A stretch of 64,000 bases of DNA, taken from NCBI RefSeq assembly GCF_023101345.1, contig NZ_CP095848.1, positions 681,501 to 745,500 of the forward strand, given 5' to 3'. This document shows positions 51,135-60,019 of the stretch, one piece after another; positions within the stretch are counted from its first letter, which is position 1, and the number at the start of each line of letters is the position of its first letter. The notes beneath the pieces were generated by a model. That model saw only the letters and a program-made list of their open reading frames with translations. It was not told the DNA's origin and did not search any database. Position numbers and translations under genes: made by a program. The stretch is from Hymenobacter sublimis (GTDB lineage Bacteria; Bacteroidota; Bacteroidia; Cytophagales; Hymenobacteraceae).

Positions 51135-51503
51135 TCACGCAAATTTTTCAAAATTGCTGCTATCCTTCCAAAAATCACGGCATTCTCGGCGCGTGGTTTT
51201 CAGAAAATCTTCCTGTTGCTTTAGGCTGCGCCATTCCCCCATTCCCAGCCGTTCGCAGAGCTTGTAAAAGTTATCACCTTGGCCTTTTGAGCCTTCTACC
51301 TTTACTAGGCAACTCAAAATAGGCCGGCCCGCCCGAAACTCAGTTTCCGAGATTTCGGCCAGAATTTCGTTAAGACGGGCTTTTTCATGTGAAATATCCA
51401 GGTTCAAGCCTAGTTCAGCTTCCTGAACTAGGTTTAGGTAGCTAGTGGTGCCTACCTGAGTGCGGGCAAAACGAATTAAATGGCTGCGTACTCGGCCGAT
51501 CAT
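51135..51503 (-). CDS. Small protein of unknown function, 122 residues
   Basis: Start at 51503 gives MIGRVRSHLIRFARTQVGTT; an in-frame upstream start would add 24 residues. Cytosolic, basic C-terminus. The central part NEILAEISETEFRAGRPILS, CLVKVEGSKGQGDNFYKLCE resembles a recurrent Bacteroidota hypothetical family, in which a conserved GRP.LS.LV precedes a GF/YK motif, but no function is known to me. It is separated by 124 bases from the proline dehydrogenase gene. Confidence 0.6.
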   Translation of the reverse strand: MIGRVRSHLIRFARTQVGTTSYLNLVQEAELGLNLDISHEKARLNEILAEISETEFRAGRPILSCLVKVEGSKGQGDNFYKLCERLGMGEWRSLKQQEDFLKTTRRECRDFWKDSSNFEKFA

Positions 51504-51627
51504 GAGCAGGGGGTGGTGGGAAATGGAAAGCGGAATGTAGTGAAAAAAACACCCGCTACCGTAGGACAAAACCACGGTAGCGGGCGGGTGCTAACCAAAA
51601 CTGTGCCGTTCAGCTATATAGCAATAG

Positions 51628-52818
51628 CTAAGATGCTTTTCGGCGGCTCATTTCTTTCTGAATCAACAGGAACTCCCGGCTGGTCTGGCCAGCAATGGCA
51701 GTATTTTCATCGGCCCGGCGAAGTAGGTAAGGCATTACTGCTTCTACAGGTCCGTAGGGCACGTACTTAGCCGTGTTATAGCCCGCGTGCGCCAAATTGT
51801 AGCTTAGGTTGTCGCTCATGCCATAGAGTTGGGCAAACCATACTCGGGGGTCATTGGGCCGCAAGTTGTGCTCTTGCATCAACTCTGTGAGTAATAAGGA
51901 GCTGGCCTCATTGTGTGTGCCGGCACAGATACTAATTCGGTCCACGTGCTCGATGCAGTAGCGCAGGGCCTCATTATACAAATCGTCGGTGGCCTGCTTG
52001 CTGGGATTAATGGGGTTCATGCGGCCCTGTTGGCTGGCCACACGGCCTTCCTTTTCCATGTAGGCGCCCCGCACCAGCTTGCCCCCCAGGTAGTACCCTC
52101 CGCGTACAGCACTTTCGTAGGCCTTTTTAATGGCGTCGAGCCGGTCGTGGCGGTAGAGTTGATAGGTGTTCCACACAATGGCCGACTCGCGGTTGTAGCG
52201 CTGCATCATCTCGTAGGCCAGCTGATCGATGGTTTCCTGAAACCAGCTTTCCTCCGCATCAACAAACACCCGGACACCATACTGATGAGCCCGTGCGCAA
52301 ATAGCGTTAATTCGCTTTTTGGTGCGTTCAAAGCTGGCCTGCTCAGCCTGGGAGAGGGCTGTGCCGCGCTGCACCTTCTCCAAAATAGCCGCGTCGCCGA
52401 CTCCCGTTACTTTAAATACAGAGAAGGGAATATTTTGCGAGCGGTGCGCCAAATCGATAGTGGCCAGTAGCTCGGTAGTGGTGGCATCAAAGCTTTTATC
52501 ATCGCCTTCTCCCTCCACCGAGTAGTCGAGGATGGTGCCGATGTGGTAGCGGCCCAGTTCCTGAATTACGAGTAAGCACTCCTGAATGGACTCGCCCCCG
52601 CAGAACTGCTCGAAAATAGATTTCTTAATGAGAAACTTAGTACCGGGCAGGTGCCATTTCAACGCAGCCTTCATGAGGCCACCGCCGGTTTTAACCAACG
52701 AATTATTATTCATGGCGGCGAACAACGCGTACATTTTGCGCAGCTCCCCATCAGACTTGGAAGCGAAAGCAACTGCGGTATCGTCGAAGGAAATAGGCGG
52801 GGCTTGGGTAACGGGCAT
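51628..52818 (-). CDS. Proline dehydrogenase
   Basis: 396 residues from the ATG at 52818; the preceding in-frame 45 residues have no family similarity. PRODH beta-barrel with FSVFKVTGVG, VFVDAEESWFQETIDQLAYE, GGKLVRGAYMEKEGR, CAGTHNEASSLLLTEL, and the C-terminal VPYGPVEAVMPYLLRRADEN, the region that binds FAD and the substrate carboxylate (RRxxE). It oxidises proline to pyrroline-5-carboxylate. Unlike bifunctional PutA there is no fused aldehyde dehydrogenase domain, and none is adjacent. Confidence 0.93.
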   Translation of the reverse strand: MPVTQAPPISFDDTAVAFASKSDGELRKMYALFAAMNNNSLVKTGGGLMKAALKWHLPGTKFLIKKSIFEQFCGGESIQECLLVIQELGRYHIGTILDYSVEGEGDDKSFDATTTELLATIDLAHRSQNIPFSVFKVTGVGDAAILEKVQRGTALSQAEQASFERTKKRINAICARAHQYGVRVFVDAEESWFQETIDQLAYEMMQRYNRESAIVWNTYQLYRHDRLDAIKKAYESAVRGGYYLGGKLVRGAYMEKEGRVASQQGRMNPINPSKQATDDLYNEALRYCIEHVDRISICAGTHNEASSLLLTELMQEHNLRPNDPRVWFAQLYGMSDNLSYNLAHAGYNTAKYVPYGPVEAVMPYLLRRADENTAIAGQTSREFLLIQKEMSRRKAS

Positions 52819-53114
52819 CGGTGGGTGGTGAGGTAGGGTGGCCAGCGGGTAGAAAATCTGCCTGCAAAGATAGCCGCTAAACATTGTTTCCGGACGGATA
52901 GTTGCCCCGTACCCTGCTGCCCGTTGGCTAGCAAGCCAGACGAAAAGCCCCACCGCTAATGTGCCGTTCCGAAAAGGACTTGTTAGCTACCTGAGCAGGG
53001 TAGTTACCGTAATGCCTGCTTGCAATTTCCACTACCTAGTGCAGCTGTATCCGTCACTAGGTTATCCTAACTACACAAAGTACTTGCTTAGGTATAGTAT
53101 TGCCTGCTAATGTT

Positions 53115-53570
53115 TTATAAGCCTTTCTGCTCACTGGCTTGCACTGAAACCTCGGGAGTAGCCCGGATGTACATGTGGTCCGATGTCTTACCACTAGCAT
53201 CCTGCAAGTGCAGCCGATTACCTGATACAGAGTAAAATTGGTTGTTCTGATAACCCCGATAGATAATGACGTGACGAGCCGGCTTGCCGAAGCCACTGGT
53301 AACCCGACGGACCGAAAAAGCAGCCGCACTTACCAACTGCCCATCCTGGTAGAAGCGGGCCCGGCCCCGGCGGTCAAACTCTACAATTACCCGATGGCCC
53401 GTATTAGTAGGGGTGAGGCTGTGTTGGCTGTCATTGGCGGTTTGTTGCCACTCCCAGCGACCAACCAGTTTCTCCTCCACCGTCGGTACGGAGTCCCGGT
53501 TACATGCCCCCAGCAGGAAGCTGCTACCAGCTAAAAGCATGACGAATACGCCACGAGTAAAACTAGTCAT
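53115..53570 (-). CDS. Small lipoprotein, lipocalin-like
   Basis: 151 residues from the ATG at 53570; eight upstream in-frame codons are less likely. Lipoprotein signal with lipobox LLGAC. The mature part begins VEEKLVGRWEWQQTANDSQH and continues as beta-strands with VIVEFDRRGRARFYQDGQLV, a pattern seen in lipocalin-like small lipoproteins of Bacteroidota (LVGRW start). Ligand and function are unknown. It is divergent from aroB. Confidence 0.7.
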   Translation of the reverse strand: MTSFTRGVFVMLLAGSSFLLGACNRDSVPTVEEKLVGRWEWQQTANDSQHSLTPTNTGHRVIVEFDRRGRARFYQDGQLVSAAAFSVRRVTSGFGKPARHVIIYRGYQNNQFYSVSGNRLHLQDASGKTSDHMYIRATPEVSVQASEQKGL

Positions 53571-53694
53571 AACGGAATAGAAAGTAAGTTGCATTAGGAT
53601 GATCGGAATCCAGGCTGAATAGTTGCATCAAAGCAAGCTATTTTTGTCCGATTTCTTTTAACGGGAGAACTAGTTTTTTTAAACACATTTTATT

Positions 53695-54735
53695 TTGAAC
53701 GAAAACGTGTTCTTAGGAACCGAGGCCCTAGCAACGCTTGCCGCTTTGGTTTCCCGGCCCGCAGTAACTCAGGTATTTGTGCTCGTAGACACGAATACTG
53801 CTCGCTACTGCCTGCCGCTACTGGAAAGACAGCTGCCGACGGGGTTTACCCCTATTGAAATTTCGGCGGGAGAAGAATATAAAACGCTAGCTACCTGCGA
53901 AACCGTGTGGGAAGTACTCACGGAGGCCCGTGCCGACCGCCACGCCCTGCTCGTAAACGTCGGGGGCGGAGTCCTGACGGACCTTGGCGGTTTTTGCGCG
54001 GCTCTGTACAAGCGCGGTATCTCGTTTGTGCAAGTGCCTACCACCTTATTGGCCCAGGTAGATGCCAGCGTGGGCGGAAAAACCGGCGTTGATTTCTTAG
54101 GCTTTAAAAATCAGCTGGGAGTTTTTCAGGAGCCGATGGCCGTGTGCATTGAGCCGCGCTTTCTGCAAACCCTGGATCCTCGCCAGTTGAAGGCTGGTTA
54201 TGCCGAAATAGTAAAACACTGGCTGATTGCCGATGCCGCCGCGTTTGCCCGTAACCGCCGGATTGGTATCCTAGTGGACGACTGGACTCCGCTTATTCAG
54301 GAATCCGTAGCCCTTAAGCAGCGTATTGTGGCCCAGGACCCACTGGAAAGCGGCCTGCGCAAGCTGCTTAACTTCGGACATACCGTTGGGCACGCCTTGG
54401 AAAGCTACCTGCTCACGCAGCCCGGTCGTGAGATTTTGCACGGTGAAGCCGTTGCAGCGGGCATGATCTGCGAGGCGTGGTTAAGCCACCACAAGGGCCT
54501 CCTCAGCGACCTGGAGTTGGACCAAATCGAAACCTTCCTGTTCTCAATTTATGATAAGGTGCAATTCGTGACTCTGGAAACGGAGGCTATTGCAGATTTT
54601 GCGAGGCAAGACAAAAAGAATGCAGGCTCGACCATCAACTGTACTTTGCTAGAAGGCATCGGTCAGGGAGTGTACAACCAGCCCGTCACAGTAGCGGAAA
54701 TTGCGGAATCCCTGCGGTACTATCACCGCTTGTAA
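53695..54735 (+). CDS. aroB: 3-dehydroquinate synthase AroB (TTG start)
   Basis: 346 residues if started at the TTG at 53695. The frame is closed by a stop at 53680-53682 and no ATG or GTG lies between, so the start must be TTG, ATT or internal. NAD-binding region VNVGGGVLTDLGGFCAALYK and FVQVPTTLLAQVDASVGGKT are diagnostic; metal ligands appear in YAEIVKH (Glu), LNFGHTVGHALE (His) and ILHGEAVAAGM (His). It converts DAHP to 3-dehydroquinate, step two of the shikimate pathway. aroA follows directly on the same strand. Confidence 0.94.
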   Translation: MNENVFLGTEALATLAALVSRPAVTQVFVLVDTNTARYCLPLLERQLPTGFTPIEISAGEEYKTLATCETVWEVLTEARADRHALLVNVGGGVLTDLGGFCAALYKRGISFVQVPTTLLAQVDASVGGKTGVDFLGFKNQLGVFQEPMAVCIEPRFLQTLDPRQLKAGYAEIVKHWLIADAAAFARNRRIGILVDDWTPLIQESVALKQRIVAQDPLESGLRKLLNFGHTVGHALESYLLTQPGREILHGEAVAAGMICEAWLSHHKGLLSDLELDQIETFLFSIYDKVQFVTLETEAIADFARQDKKNAGSTINCTLLEGIGQGVYNQPVTVAEIAESLRYYHRL

Positions 54736-54745
54736 GAAAAGTAAG

Positions 54746-54824
54746 GCGAAGCTCCAGCTTCGTGAAGGCTGCTTATAGGCAGCTGACAGCACGTGTTACA
54801 TCGAGGGCGAAGCTGGAGCTTTGC
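54746..54824. repeat. Palindromic repeat pair between aroB and aroA
   Basis: 54746-54762 reads GCGAAGCTCCAGCTTCG, itself an inverted repeat (CGAAGCT / AGCTTCG). 54807-54824 holds nearly its reverse complement (GCGAAGCTGGAGCTTTGC), so the two copies can also pair with each other. A third small hairpin, GCTGC...GCAGC, lies between them. The second copy lies inside the only canonical N-terminal start region of aroA. Confidence 0.75.
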
Positions 54825-56109
54825 TCTACAAGCCTTCCGCATCATCAACTCCTCCATTGCACTTTCCTGGCCCGGCCACCCGCTGCGGGGCACGGCCCAG
54901 GTTCCGGCCTCTAAAAGCGAAAGCAACCGCGCCCTGATTATTCAAGCTCTAGCTGGGGGCGGTACCTTGTCTAACCTGTCCGATGCCAACGATACCCAAC
55001 TGATGCAGCGGCTGTTACAGGAGCCCGCCGCCTCAGTAGTCGATGCTGAGGATGCAGGAACCGTAATGCGCTTTCTGACGGCTTACCTGGCCATGACCGG
55101 CCGGCAGGCTACGCTAACCGGTACCGCCCGCATGCAAGAGCGGCCTATTCAGGTACTGGTAGAGGCGCTGCGCCAGCTAGGAGCCCGTATCGAGTATACC
55201 GGCCAGGAAGGCTACCCCCCCTTGCGCTTGCTCGGCCGCACGCCCGAATCGGCCACGGAAGACTCAGATTTCACTGAACTCACCGTGCGCGGCGACATCA
55301 GCAGTCAATACATTTCCGCCCTGCTAATGATTGGGCCCATGCTGCCCCATGGCCTCCGGATCTGGCTGACGGGCAAAGTAGGCTCCCGCCCTTACATCCG
55401 CATGACCCAGGCCCTGATGCAGCACTTCGGGGCGCAGTGCCGCGACTTGGGAGAGGTGCTGGAAGTACGCCCGCAGGCCTATCAGCCCACTGACTACACG
55501 GTAGAAGGCGACTGGTCGGCGGCTAGCTATTGGTACGCCATGGTGGCGCTGGGGCCGGCTGGTTCTCACCTAACGCTGCCCACTCTGCGTCGCTACTCCT
55601 TGCAAGGTGACCAAGCCATTGTTGGTATCATGGAAAAATTGGGAGTGCGCACGGAGTTTCTGGCCGATGAAGCCGTGCGACTAACCCAAACAAACTCCGT
55701 AAGCCGCTTTGCTCAGGATTTTACCGACTGCCCGGATCTGGCCCAAACCGTAGCGGTAGTAGCGGCGGCGCTAGGGGTAGAGGTAGAAATGACCGGATTG
55801 GAAAGCCTGCGCATCAAGGAAACCGACCGGATTGCGGCCTTGCAAACCGAGTTGGCCAAGTTTGGGGGCTACCTCACCGATGAAGGAAGTGGCCGTTTCC
55901 GCGTGGAAGCCCCGGATTTTCAGGTAGCAGGCCAACAAGTGGCGACTTACCACGACCATCGAATGGCCATGGCCTTTGCGCCCCTGGCCCTGCGCGGTGC
56001 CCTAACCGTGGAAGCCCCGCAGGTAGTGCGCAAGTCCTACCCGCAGTTTTGGAAAGAGCTGGAAAAAGTGGGGTTCGTAACTGACCCCACGCCCGCCCCG
56101 GTTTACTAA
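54793..56109 (+). CDS. aroA: 3-phosphoshikimate 1-carboxyvinyltransferase AroA (EPSP synthase), start uncertain
   Basis: Up to 438 residues. Family similarity starts near IALSWPGHPLRGTAQVPASK, with the substrate-binding SESNRALI, then DAEDAGTVMRFLTAYLA and KETDRIAALQTEL. It joins shikimate-3-phosphate and PEP. No ATG precedes this in frame: the frame is closed by TGA at 54784, and the first canonical start is GTG at 54793, which adds about 20 residues encoded by the palindromic repeat. An ATC or ATT near 54841-54856 would match the family start better. The next Met is well inside the enzyme, so the true start is unusual either way. Confidence 0.92.
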   Translation: MLHRGRSWSFALQAFRIINSSIALSWPGHPLRGTAQVPASKSESNRALIIQALAGGGTLSNLSDANDTQLMQRLLQEPAASVVDAEDAGTVMRFLTAYLAMTGRQATLTGTARMQERPIQVLVEALRQLGARIEYTGQEGYPPLRLLGRTPESATEDSDFTELTVRGDISSQYISALLMIGPMLPHGLRIWLTGKVGSRPYIRMTQALMQHFGAQCRDLGEVLEVRPQAYQPTDYTVEGDWSAASYWYAMVALGPAGSHLTLPTLRRYSLQGDQAIVGIMEKLGVRTEFLADEAVRLTQTNSVSRFAQDFTDCPDLAQTVAVVAAALGVEVEMTGLESLRIKETDRIAALQTELAKFGGYLTDEGSGRFRVEAPDFQVAGQQVATYHDHRMAMAFAPLALRGALTVEAPQVVRKSYPQFWKELEKVGFVTDPTPAPVY

Positions 56110-56150
56110 TAACCAGTCAAGTAGAGGCAGACCAGAGGATATAAAATGGG

Positions 56151-56178
56151 AAGGCCCGACGTGTAAACGGCGGGCCTT
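56151..56178. terminator. Terminator between aroA and the BtuF-like gene
   Basis: Stem AAGGCCCG / CGGGCCTT, extendable inward by two more pairs across one mismatch. T residues follow on the plus strand. It separates convergent genes. Confidence 0.8.
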
Positions 56179-56185
56179 TCTGTTG

Positions 56186-56989
56186 CTACGAGGTGACAAG
56201 CTGCTGCAGATAAGCAGCTGAATGCAGCAAGCGGCTGCCGTACCAGCTGAACAGTTCCCCGTCAACGATACGTATTTCCGCTTCCGGGCAAAGCGCCTGA
56301 AACTCGGATAGGTGCTTAGCACTGAAGGGGTAGGGTTCCGATGAAAGCAGAATCTGGCGGGGTGCGGCTTGCAGCAGGTGTTGGGCGGTAATTTCAGGGT
56401 AGCGGCTCAAGTGGCCGAATACGTTTTGGTAGCCTGCCCGCGCCAGCAACTCGTCGATGAAGGTTCCGGCGGCTGCTACCATGTAGGGCTTGCGCCAGAT
56501 GAAGTACGCTGCCGGAATAGGCGCCGCTGCTGCCAAAGCGGCAAAGGAACCCGCAATTGCCGCAGCCATCGGCTCGGCCCGGTGCTGCTGGCCTGTGAGT
56601 AGCCCTACCCGCCGAATCATCTCCAAAGCATTCGTTAGGGTAGTAATATCACTCATCCAGACCGGATAGTGCCTCGCCAGCTCCTCAATACCCTCCTGAT
56701 AATTTTCCTCTTTGTTGCCAAGTATTAAATCGGGGCGGCAAGCGGAAATTTTGGCAAAGTCGAAATTCTTGGTGCCCCCAACAACCGCGGCCTGCTGCCG
56801 AGCCTCGGCGGGGTGAATGCAGAATTTGGTGACGCCCACTACCCGATGGCCCAGGCCCAAGTCGTAAAGCAATTCGGTCTGGGAAGGCACCAACGACACA
56901 ATTCGTTGGGGCGGAAAGGGCACAACCACCCGACGGCCCATCTGGTCCGTGACAGTAAGCGGAAGGCTAAGCTCAGCCGGAGGTAGCAT
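56186..56989 (-). CDS. BtuF-like helical-backbone metal/cobalamin-binding protein
   Basis: 267 residues from the ATG at 56989. No signal peptide. VTDQMGRRVVVPFPPQRIVS, LVPSQTELLYDLGLGHRVVG and VTKFCIHPAEAR are the opening of the BtuF/FhuD-type (cluster A-III) binding fold, with DLILGNKEENYQEGIEEL and the long helix between two lobes (LEMIRRVGLLTGQQHRAEPM). In this phylum such proteins are usually annotated as helical backbone metal receptors. No BtuC/BtuD partner is adjacent, and the lack of a signal peptide leaves its location uncertain. Confidence 0.82.
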   Translation of the reverse strand: MLPPAELSLPLTVTDQMGRRVVVPFPPQRIVSLVPSQTELLYDLGLGHRVVGVTKFCIHPAEARQQAAVVGGTKNFDFAKISACRPDLILGNKEENYQEGIEELARHYPVWMSDITTLTNALEMIRRVGLLTGQQHRAEPMAAAIAGSFAALAAAAPIPAAYFIWRKPYMVAAAGTFIDELLARAGYQNVFGHLSRYPEITAQHLLQAAPRQILLSSEPYPFSAKHLSEFQALCPEAEIRIVDGELFSWYGSRLLHSAAYLQQLVTS

Positions 56990-57018
56990 AAGATGAACTA
57001 AGACGCTCTGCAAAACGC

Positions 57019-57070
57019 CTGCTCCCGGCCAACTCCATCGTTTCTACGATGACGTGTTGACCGGGAGCAG
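57019..57070 (-). terminator. Nested hairpin downstream of the M42 peptidase gene
   Basis: Outer stem CTGCTCCCGG / CCGGGAGCAG (10 bp), a 2-base mismatch, 3 more pairs, and an inner hairpin CATCG / CGATG. Read on the minus strand it is followed by GCGTTTTGC. Likely the intrinsic terminator of the gene ending at 57105. Confidence 0.7.
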
Positions 57071-57104
57071 ACCTGGGGAGTAAAGTGAGAAAACAGGCTT
57101 CCGG

Positions 57105-58187
57105 CTAGCTAAAATATCGGAAGTCGTGGCCGTCTTCGATGCGCAGCAGGGTTTCGTAAATCAGCCTTGTTACGTTCTCTACGTCATCTTTATGCACTGT
57201 TTCTACTGTAGTGTGCATGTAGCGCAGCGGCAAGGAAATCAGGGCGGAGGCTACCCCCGCGTTGGAGTACGCAAAGGCATCGGTGTCGGTGCCAGTAGCC
57301 CGGGTTGCGGCTGCCCGCTGGAAGGGAATCTCCGCGCTCAGCGCCGTTTCAATAATAAGGTCGCGCAAATTGTTTTGCACGGCCGGCCCGTAGGTAACCA
57401 CTGGGCCCTTGCCGCAGTGCAGGTCGCCGGAAGTCTTTTTCTCGTACATCGGCGCCTGCGTGTCGTGAATAACGTCGGTCACGATGGCTACATCGGGCTT
57501 GATCCGGTGAGCAATCATTTCCGCTCCGCGCAGGCCAATTTCCTCTTGCACCGCATTTACAATGTAGAGGCCGAAGGGAAGCTTCTTATCGTTTTCCTTC
57601 AGCATCCGGGCTACTTCGGCAATCATGAAGCCCCCCACGCGGTTATCCAGCGCCCGACCCACGTAGAACCGGTCATTAAGCACGGAAAACTCATCCTCGA
57701 AGGTCACTACGGAGCCCACATGAATGCCCATTTCCTCTACCTCCTCCCGGCTGGCAGCGCCGCAGTCCAGGAATACGGTTTCGATGGATGGGGCCTTGTC
57801 TTGCTCAACCTTGCGCACGTGAATAGCTGGCCAGCCGAAAACAGCCTTCACCAGGCCGTTTTTAGTGTGAATGTTCACCCGCTTGCTTGGGGCTACCAAC
57901 GGGTCAGAGCCACCGTTTTTGCGTAAGTAAATGAAGCCTTCCTTCGTTATATAGTTAACAAAGTAGCTGATTTCATCGGCGTGCGCTTCAATAACTACTT
58001 TATAGCTGGCCTCCGGATTTACTACTCCCACTACCGTTCCGTACGTGTCCACGAAGTACTCGTCGATGTAGGACCGGATGTAGTCGAGCCATAGCTTCTG
58101 GCCTTCTTTCTCGAAGCCAGTGGGGGAGGGGTTGTTCAGGTATTTCTGAAGGAAGTCGAAGCTTTCTTGACGCATACGGATTGTCAT
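57105..58187 (-). CDS. M42 family metallo-aminopeptidase
   Basis: 360 residues. Di-zinc ligands in the expected order: His in IEAHADEISYF (near 68), Asp in YVGRALDNRVGG, the Glu pair in NAVQEEIGLRG, Asp in IVTDVIHD and His in YMHTTVETVHKDD near the C-terminus. M42 (TET-like) peptidases form large dodecamers and remove N-terminal residues from peptides in the cytosol. The opening SFDFLQKYLNNPSPTGFEKE is the family start. ATG at 58187 chosen; an ATG four codons later is possible. Confidence 0.94.
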   Translation of the reverse strand: MTIRMRQESFDFLQKYLNNPSPTGFEKEGQKLWLDYIRSYIDEYFVDTYGTVVGVVNPEASYKVVIEAHADEISYFVNYITKEGFIYLRKNGGSDPLVAPSKRVNIHTKNGLVKAVFGWPAIHVRKVEQDKAPSIETVFLDCGAASREEVEEMGIHVGSVVTFEDEFSVLNDRFYVGRALDNRVGGFMIAEVARMLKENDKKLPFGLYIVNAVQEEIGLRGAEMIAHRIKPDVAIVTDVIHDTQAPMYEKKTSGDLHCGKGPVVTYGPAVQNNLRDLIIETALSAEIPFQRAAATRATGTDTDAFAYSNAGVASALISLPLRYMHTTVETVHKDDVENVTRLIYETLLRIEDGHDFRYFS

Positions 58188-58282
58188 TTCAGGCGCAGCA
58201 AAACGGGTGAAGTTTTAGCTGCAAATGAGGTTTTTCACGATGACAGGGCAGCAGAATAAGGGCGGTCAGCCCTGCCAGGGTA

Positions 58283-59851
58283 TTAGAGTGGGATGTTCCC
58301 GTGCTTCTTACGCGGTAGGGTATCTACTTTGTTTTCGAGCATTTTAAACGCCCGGATGAGCTTCTGGCGCGTTTGCGAGGGCAAAATGACTTCATCCACG
58401 AAGCCGCGGTGGGCGGCGCGGTAAGGAGTAGCAAACTTCTGCTGGTACTCATCCACCTTTTCCTGGAGCTTGGCCTCCGGATTTTCGGCCTGGGCAATTT
58501 CGCGCTTGAAGATGATTTCGGCCGCCCCTTTGGCACCCATCACCGCAATTTCCGCGGTGGGCCAGGCGTAGTTCATATCAGCCCCAATATGTTTGGAGTT
58601 CATCACGTCATAGGCTCCGCCATAGGCCTTGCGGGTAATGACGGTAATGCGCGGCACGGTGGCTTCGCAGAAGGCGTACAGCAGTTTAGCACCATTGGTG
58701 ATAATACCGCGCCACTCCTGGTCGGTGCCGGGCAGGAAACCGGGTACATCCTCCAGCACCAACAGCGGAATGTTAAACGAGTCGCAGAACCGCACGAAGC
58801 GCGCCGCTTTCGTGGAGGCATTAATATCAAGCACGCCGGCTAGCACGGCCGGCTGGTTGCCCACAATGCCAATGCTACGCCCACCCAAACGGGCAAAGCC
58901 TACCACAATATTCTCGGCAAAATTCTGATGCACTTCCATAAAGGAGCCAGCATCAATAATCCCTTCCACCACTTCCCGAATATCGTAGGGCTGATTAGGG
59001 TTTTCGGGGATGATAGTATCCAGCACCGGCCGCGACTCATCCGGGCCAGCTTCATAGGGTAGGGCCGGGGCCGTTTCCTCGCAGTTCTGCGGCATGTAGC
59101 TCAGCAGGGCTTTCAACTGATTAATGCAGGCCACCTCGTTCGGAGCCGTGAAGTGCGTGACGCCGCTCTTGGTGGAGTGGGTGCTAGCCCCGCCTAGCTC
59201 TTCACTAGTGACGTTTTCGTGCGTTACCGTCTTCACTACGTTCGGCCCGGTCACGAACATGTAGCTCGTGTCTTCCACCATCAGAATGAAGTCGGTAATG
59301 GCTGGCGAGTAAACTGCGCCACCTGCGCAGGGTCCCATAATGGCCGAAAGCTGCGGTACTACCCCCGAAGCCAAGGTATTCTTGTAGAAGATATCAGCGT
59401 AGCCCCCGAGGCTAACCACTCCTTCCTGGATACGGGCCCCACCCGAATCGTTCAGCCCAACTACCGGCGCGCCGTTCTTCATAGCCAAGTCCATAATCTT
59501 CACAATTTTCTCGGCGTGGGTCTCGCTCAACGAGCCACCGAAAACCGTGAAATCCTGGGAGAAAACGTACACCAGTCGGCCGTTTACGGTACCGTAGCCT
59601 GTCACTACCCCGTCGCCGAGGTAGTACTCTTTGTCCAGCCCAAAGTCCTTGGAGCGGTGCATAACGAATTTGCCAATCTCCTCAAACGAGCCTTCATCTA
59701 GCAGTAGGTCTATCCGCTCACGGGCCGTAAGCTTGCCTTTTTTGTGCTGGGCGTCAATGCGAGCCTGGCCCCCACCAAGCAGGGCCTCTTGGTTTTTGCG
59801 GTCGAGGATTTCGAGTTTGCTCAATTGGGCTTCCGTGCGGGATTCAGACAT
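58283..59851 (-). CDS. pccB: Acyl-CoA carboxylase beta subunit (propionyl-CoA carboxylase type)
   Basis: 522 residues, carboxyltransferase fold of two crotonase-like halves. N-terminal [53 protein letters not shown] (acyl-CoA oxyanion site), and in the C-terminal half [39 protein letters not shown] and [17 protein letters not shown]. It transfers the carboxyl group from biotin to propionyl-CoA or acetyl-CoA. The alpha/biotin subunit is not in the window. A TACCTTTG -7 box lies at 59898-59905 on the minus strand upstream. Confidence 0.95.
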   Translation of the reverse strand: MSESRTEAQLSKLEILDRKNQEALLGGGQARIDAQHKKGKLTARERIDLLLDEGSFEEIGKFVMHRSKDFGLDKEYYLGDGVVTGYGTVNGRLVYVFSQDFTVFGGSLSETHAEKIVKIMDLAMKNGAPVVGLNDSGGARIQEGVVSLGGYADIFYKNTLASGVVPQLSAIMGPCAGGAVYSPAITDFILMVEDTSYMFVTGPNVVKTVTHENVTSEELGGASTHSTKSGVTHFTAPNEVACINQLKALLSYMPQNCEETAPALPYEAGPDESRPVLDTIIPENPNQPYDIREVVEGIIDAGSFMEVHQNFAENIVVGFARLGGRSIGIVGNQPAVLAGVLDINASTKAARFVRFCDSFNIPLLVLEDVPGFLPGTDQEWRGIITNGAKLLYAFCEATVPRITVITRKAYGGAYDVMNSKHIGADMNYAWPTAEIAVMGAKGAAEIIFKREIAQAENPEAKLQEKVDEYQQKFATPYRAAHRGFVDEVILPSQTRQKLIRAFKMLENKVDTLPRKKHGNIPL

Positions 59852-59897
59852 TGGGTGGGCTTGAGAGAGGTCAAATATGCAACTACGGGTAAGAAGT

Positions 59898-59905
59898 CAA
59901 AGGTA
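59898..59905 (-). promoter_or_regulatory. pccB: TACCTTTG -7 element upstream of pccB
   Basis: Exact TAnnTTTG match on the minus strand, 46 bases before the pccB start codon. A TTG lies upstream but only 9 bases away rather than about 20, so the -33 element is not clear. Confidence 0.45.
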
Positions 59906-59963
59906 CACACCGGTCAAGAAAAGCCACACCCGAATTCTGAGGGGCTTTAGGGAAATTGTGAAA

Positions 59964-60007
59964 AATGAAAACGGCCGATTCCCGAATGGGAACCGGCCGT
60001 TTTCATT
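59964..60007 (-). terminator. Terminator after clpC
   Basis: Long stem: 14 pairs (AATGAAAACGGCCG with its complement), one mismatch, 5 pairs (TTCCC/GGGAA), loop GAAT. T-rich sequence follows on the minus strand. Confidence 0.9.
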
Positions 60008-60019
60008 CATCAAGGACAA

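Noticed and set aside
57126-57926. Long plus-strand open frame (about 266 residues) opposite the M42 peptidase
   Set aside because: It is fully antisense to a well-supported gene, has no family motifs, and its composition is that of a codon-complement shadow.
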